The notes beneath the pieces were generated by a model that was given only the letters and a program-made list of their open reading frames with translations, did not search any database and had not been told where the DNA came from. From Lactobacillus sp. (GTDB lineage: Bacteria; Pseudomonadota; Alphaproteobacteria; RF32; CAG-239): a stretch of DNA of 8,783 bases. Each line of letters starts with the position of its first letter. Position 1 is the stretch's first letter. The stretch lies in the NCBI GenBank assembly GCA_031263385.1, contig JAISFX010000052.1, forward strand, positions 1 to 8,783. Direction: 5' to 3'. A program made the translations under genes and the position numbers. This document shows, one piece after another, positions 6,673 through 8,783 of this stretch.

Positions 6673-6687
6673 AACCTATTATAGGTT
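6673..6687. promoter_or_regulatory. Operator 1: AACC-N7-GGTT perfect inverted repeat
   Basis: AACCTAT-T-ATAGGTT is a perfect 7-1-7 inverted repeat. It lies between the two divergent XRE genes and covers the -10 box of the leftward one. Its outer AACC/GGTT bases are shared with the neighbouring repeat. The size and symmetry fit binding by a dimeric small XRE protein, so the natural inference is an autoregulatory operator. Confidence 0.65.
6678..6683 (-). promoter_or_regulatory. -10 box of the leftward XRE gene
   Basis: The minus strand reads a perfect TATAAT (6683-6678) inside operator 1. No good -35 box is found at 17 bases upstream (CTCAAC at 6706-6701). The promoter may therefore be intrinsically weak or need activation. 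Transcription would start near 6671, giving a leader of about 38 bases. Confidence 0.5.
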
Positions 6688-6688
6688 G

Positions 6689-6703
6689 AACCCAAGTTGG
6701 GTT
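6689..6703. promoter_or_regulatory. Operator 2: AACC-N7-GGTT perfect inverted repeat
   Basis: AACCCAA-G-TTGGGTT is a second perfect 7-1-7 inverted repeat, one base after operator 1, with centres 16 bp apart (6680 and 6696). The inner bases differ from operator 1 but the AACC and GGTT arms are the same. Its right end overlaps the start of the Shine-Dalgarno of the rightward XRE gene, so a bound protein would sit at the front of that gene. Confidence 0.65.
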
Positions 6704-6708
6704 GAGGA
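6702..6708 (+). promoter_or_regulatory. Shine-Dalgarno deciding the start of the rightward XRE-like gene
   Basis: TTGAGGA lies eight bases before the ATG at 6717. It favours that start over the in-frame TTG at 6702, which is part of this site, and over the ATG at 6708, which overlaps its end. Confidence 0.55.
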
Positions 6709-6716
6709 TGAATGTT

Positions 6717-6950
6717 ATGTTTGATATATTATTAGAAAGTTTCGATTTCAGCTATCCGCGCAAACAGCAGGAAGCCCAGCATCTTTTGATAAAGATAAGA
6801 GCCGCTGCCGGCATCAGTCTTGATGATATTTCTAAAAAGACAAGCCTATCTGTGGATAGACTCAATAACATAGAACTCGGTGAAGAAACTTTTACATTAC
6901 TTGAGTTTTGCCAAATTTTAGAAGCTTGCGGCCTTTTTGAGGCAGATTAA
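6717..6950 (+). CDS. Small XRE-like helix-turn-helix protein (77 residues)
   Basis: The protein has a Cro/C1-like helix-turn-helix at about residues 34-53 (SLDDISKKTSLSVDRLNNIE), followed by GEETFTLLEFCQILEACG. It differs from the usual pattern by having D where Q is common after the first Ser/Leu position, and a less basic recognition helix, so DNA binding may be weaker. Its C-terminal helix (FCQILEACG) resembles that of the divergent XRE protein (LAQILEAMG). This suggests that the two are distant paralogues and might heterodimerise. An N-terminal extension of about 20 residues precedes the fold. The ATG at 6717 is chosen from the spacing of the TTGAGGA Shine-Dalgarno; starts at 6708 or 6702 would add three or five residues. 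The gene ends 22 bases from the stop of the convergent sufD, and I see no terminator between them. Confidence 0.72.
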   Translation: MFDILLESFDFSYPRKQQEAQHLLIKIRAAAGISLDDISKKTSLSVDRLNNIELGEETFTLLEFCQILEACGLFEAD

Positions 6951-6972
6951 GCGTCGATAGTCAATTATTTTA

Positions 6973-8241
6973 TTATGATTTAGCAGGCTCAAGGGCGCGT
7001 TTGAAATATTCTTTAATCTCAGGGTTCTCTACCTTCTCGACAACCTCATCCAAGTAGGCATCAATCAAAATTTGCTTAGCCTCTTCACGGCTAATCCCGC
7101 GGGATTCCATATAAAACAAAGCATCTTCATCCAACTCACCACTTGCCGCCCCATGAGAGCATTTAACATCATCGGCAAAAATCTCTAATTCCGGTTTGCA
7201 GTCAATCTCAGCAGTATCACTTAACAACAATGCTCTGTGCTGTTGGATTCCTTCGGTCTTAACAGCGTTTCTGCCAATATGTATTTTGCCTTGGAAAACT
7301 CCTCTGGCATCTCCGCCAATAACGCCTTTAACCAACTGGTGAGAAAATGTCGCAGGCGCCAGATGCCTAATTTCTGTTGTTGTATCAAGTGTTGCCCAGC
7401 CATACATAATATATGCCCCGTTAACATTAGCTTGTGCTTCACTATCCATAAGCTTCACAATAACCTCATTGCGGCCTATATTCGCCCCTTTCTGCAAACA
7501 GAAATGGTCATATTTACCTTTCTCAGCCACTTCTGCCATAGATAAAGCAATATGGTTGGTTTTATATGCCTCATCTTGCAGTTTATAATGGTTTAGCTTA
7601 GCTCTTTTGCCAACAAAAATCTCATTAACATGATTGCCGAAATACCTTGATTTAATGTCGCCCTGATATTCAAATATCTCCAAGATCTCGGCTTCTGCAT
7701 CATCTTCTAAAATTATCAGATTGCGAGTATTATAAAACAGATTCTCATCAGTCTTTGAGCGGTTTATGATAGCAATAGGCTTATCAAGCTTTCCTTCGAT
7801 TTTAATAAACATACCTTCTTGTAAATATGCAGTATTAAGTGCCGCAAAAGGATGCTCTGTCAAATTAATATTTTTATTTAAATATTTTTTTGCCTCACAC
7901 TCGGCAATACATTCGCCTTTACATTGACACCCGCCTCCTGGCATAAACTCTTCAATCAGCGGATAAACCTCTACATCCTCAGGGAGCTTACTTCCCAATG
8001 GAGAGAACACTCCGTTATTAAAGTTTATCACATAGCAATCAAGACCAAAGTCAAAGCTTCCTAAATTATCATTTGTCGCCATAACATAGTCATCAGCATC
8101 CAAATCTCTGAGCTTTGTATATTTCCAAGCCTCCATTTTAGGGCAGGGCATAACAAAAGCTTTGCGCCCTTCATTGCGCAGCTTTTGCAGCTCGGGAAAA
8201 GCCTCCCCCACCATTTCCGGATTTTGGATTAACCTTGCCAT
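6973..8241 (-). CDS. sufD: Fe-S cluster assembly scaffold protein SufD
   Basis: This 422-residue protein is the SufD subunit of the SufBCD complex, a cytoplasmic scaffold on which iron-sulfur clusters are assembled with the SufC ATPase. The N-terminal helical part contains the family-typical MEAWKYTKLRDL (36-47). The C-terminal beta-helix has HQLVKGVIGGDARGVFQGKI, followed by KTEGIQQHRALLLSD and CKPELEIFADDVKCSHGA. Cys361 and His363 in the last segment correspond to the conserved pair (Cys358/His360 in E. coli SufD) that takes part in nascent cluster formation with SufB. The unusual feature is a cysteine cluster, C-Q-C-x3-C-x3-C, at residues 105-115 in the linker between the helical part and the beta-helix. 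The gene overlaps the end of sufC by 13 bases, which indicates translational coupling. SufS does not follow; a small convergent regulator gene does. Confidence 0.95.
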   Translation of the reverse strand: MARLIQNPEMVGEAFPELQKLRNEGRKAFVMPCPKMEAWKYTKLRDLDADDYVMATNDNLGSFDFGLDCYVINFNNGVFSPLGSKLPEDVEVYPLIEEFMPGGGCQCKGECIAECEAKKYLNKNINLTEHPFAALNTAYLQEGMFIKIEGKLDKPIAIINRSKTDENLFYNTRNLIILEDDAEAEILEIFEYQGDIKSRYFGNHVNEIFVGKRAKLNHYKLQDEAYKTNHIALSMAEVAEKGKYDHFCLQKGANIGRNEVIVKLMDSEAQANVNGAYIMYGWATLDTTTEIRHLAPATFSHQLVKGVIGGDARGVFQGKIHIGRNAVKTEGIQQHRALLLSDTAEIDCKPELEIFADDVKCSHGAASGELDEDALFYMESRGISREEAKQILIDAYLDEVVEKVENPEIKEYFKRALEPAKS

Positions 8242-8783
8242 TGAGCGTAACCTTTTTCTTCCAGCTCGAGGGCTAATGATTTATCGCCCGATTTAACAAT
8301 TTTGCCATCTGCAAATACATGCACAAAGTCCGGAACAATATAGTTTAGCAAGCGCTGGTAATGGGTAATCACCAGAAGAGATGTTTTGTTATCAAGCAAA
8401 GAGTTCACACCGTCTGACACGGTTTTTAATGCATCAATATCCAGCCCTGAATCTGTCTCATCTAAAATTGCCAGCGAAGGCTTAAGAATGGTCATTTGCA
8501 GGGTCTCCAGCCGTTTTTTTTCTCCACCTGAAAAACCCACATTTACAAAACGCTTAATCATTTCATTATCAATGCCAAGCTTTTTGCCTTCCTCACGAAG
8601 AGTTTTAATAAATTCCATAGTGTCAAGCTCTGGCAGGTTATTATATTTTCGGTGTGCGTTTACAGCGTGCTTCAAAAAGGCTGTAACCCCCACACCGGGA
8701 ATCTCTACCGGATATTGCATGCTTAAAAACATTCCTTCACAAGAACGCTCTTCAGGGCTCATTTCCAGAAGATTTTTACCTTT
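8229..8783 (-). CDS. sufC: Fe-S cluster assembly ATPase SufC (5' end outside window)
   Basis: The visible 184 residues are the larger C-terminal part of SufC, the ABC-type ATPase that powers SufBCD. The frame remains open to the right edge and reads KGKNLLEMSPEERS, the conserved run before the Q-loop. The ATG at 8762 is therefore internal, and the Walker A motif lies beyond the window. Visible motifs are MQYPVEIPGV with the Q-loop glutamine, the ABC signature SGGEKKR, Walker B LAILDE, the D-loop TDSGLD and the H-loop histidine in LVITHYQRLL. SGGEKKR and TDSGLDIDAL are strongly SufC-like compared with transport ATPases. The stop lies inside the start of sufD (13-base overlap). A sufB gene would be expected further right, outside the window. 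Confidence 0.95.
   Translation of the reverse strand, partial: KGKNLLEMSPEERSCEGMFLSMQYPVEIPGVGVTAFLKHAVNAHRKYNNLPELDTMEFIKTLREEGKKLGIDNEMIKRFVNVGFSGGEKKRLETLQMTILKPSLAILDETDSGLDIDALKTVSDGVNSLLDNKTSLLVITHYQRLLNYIVPDFVHVFADGKIVKSGDKSLALELEEKGYAQWQG

Noticed and set aside
6391..6950. Toxin-antitoxin module suggested by a small XRE gene
   Set aside because: Neither neighbour resembles a RelE/HigB, HipA or other known toxin, and both genes of the pair look like helix-turn-helix proteins.
5991..6950. Prophage remnant or integrative element suggested by a Cro/C1-like arrangement
   Set aside because: No integrase, structural phage gene, attachment repeat or tRNA is present, and the flanking genes are housekeeping-like.

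Overview
This AT-rich window carries eleven genes that I can support. It reads as a chromosomal segment of a low-GC Gram-negative bacterium, most likely an alphaproteobacterium. The evidence is a SufC-SufD iron-sulfur assembly pair, a secreted SLT-type lytic transglycosylase with a WPWTIN stretch, an N-formylglutamate amidohydrolase family protein, and an SpmA-SpmB fusion in a genome segment with no other sporulation genes. The lineage is an inference from gene content and composition. No rRNA, tRNA, CRISPR array, insertion sequence or integrase is visible.

Left part (1-3586). The C-terminal 213 residues of a ZntB/CorA-type cation transporter run rightward off the left edge. They end exactly where a leftward gene set ends. 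Read 5' to 3' on the minus strand, that set is a lytic transglycosylase (3382-2660), an acyl-ACP thioesterase (2643-1900) and an SpmA/SpmB-like nucleoside-recognition (Gate) membrane protein (1870-644). Gaps of 16 and 29 bases, each holding a Shine-Dalgarno sequence, suggest one operon with a cell-envelope and lipid theme.

Middle part (3587-6390). An N-formylglutamate amidohydrolase family gene (minus) and a class C beta-lactamase-like serine hydrolase (plus) diverge from an 84-base spacer. The hydrolase ends at a clear intrinsic terminator. A small gene of unknown function follows, with its own good sigma70-type promoter. It is closed by a long hairpin that it shares with the next, convergent gene.

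Right part (6391-8783). Two small XRE-type helix-turn-helix genes diverge from an 83-base spacer. This spacer holds two adjacent perfect 15-bp inverted repeats of the form AACC-N7-GGTT with centres 16 bp apart. One covers a perfect TATAAT for the leftward gene and the other abuts the Shine-Dalgarno of the rightward gene. A third, unrelated 7-7-7 inverted repeat overlaps the leftward gene's Shine-Dalgarno. This compact regulatory switch is the most distinctive element of the window. Beyond it, sufD and the 3' part of sufC run leftward, overlap by 13 bases, and leave the window at the right edge. SufD carries an unusual cluster of four cysteines, and sufS does not follow it.

I found no convincing multi-gene novel defence or mobile system. 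The best candidates for new biology are the paired XRE switch, the SufD cysteine cluster and the orphan 102-residue protein.
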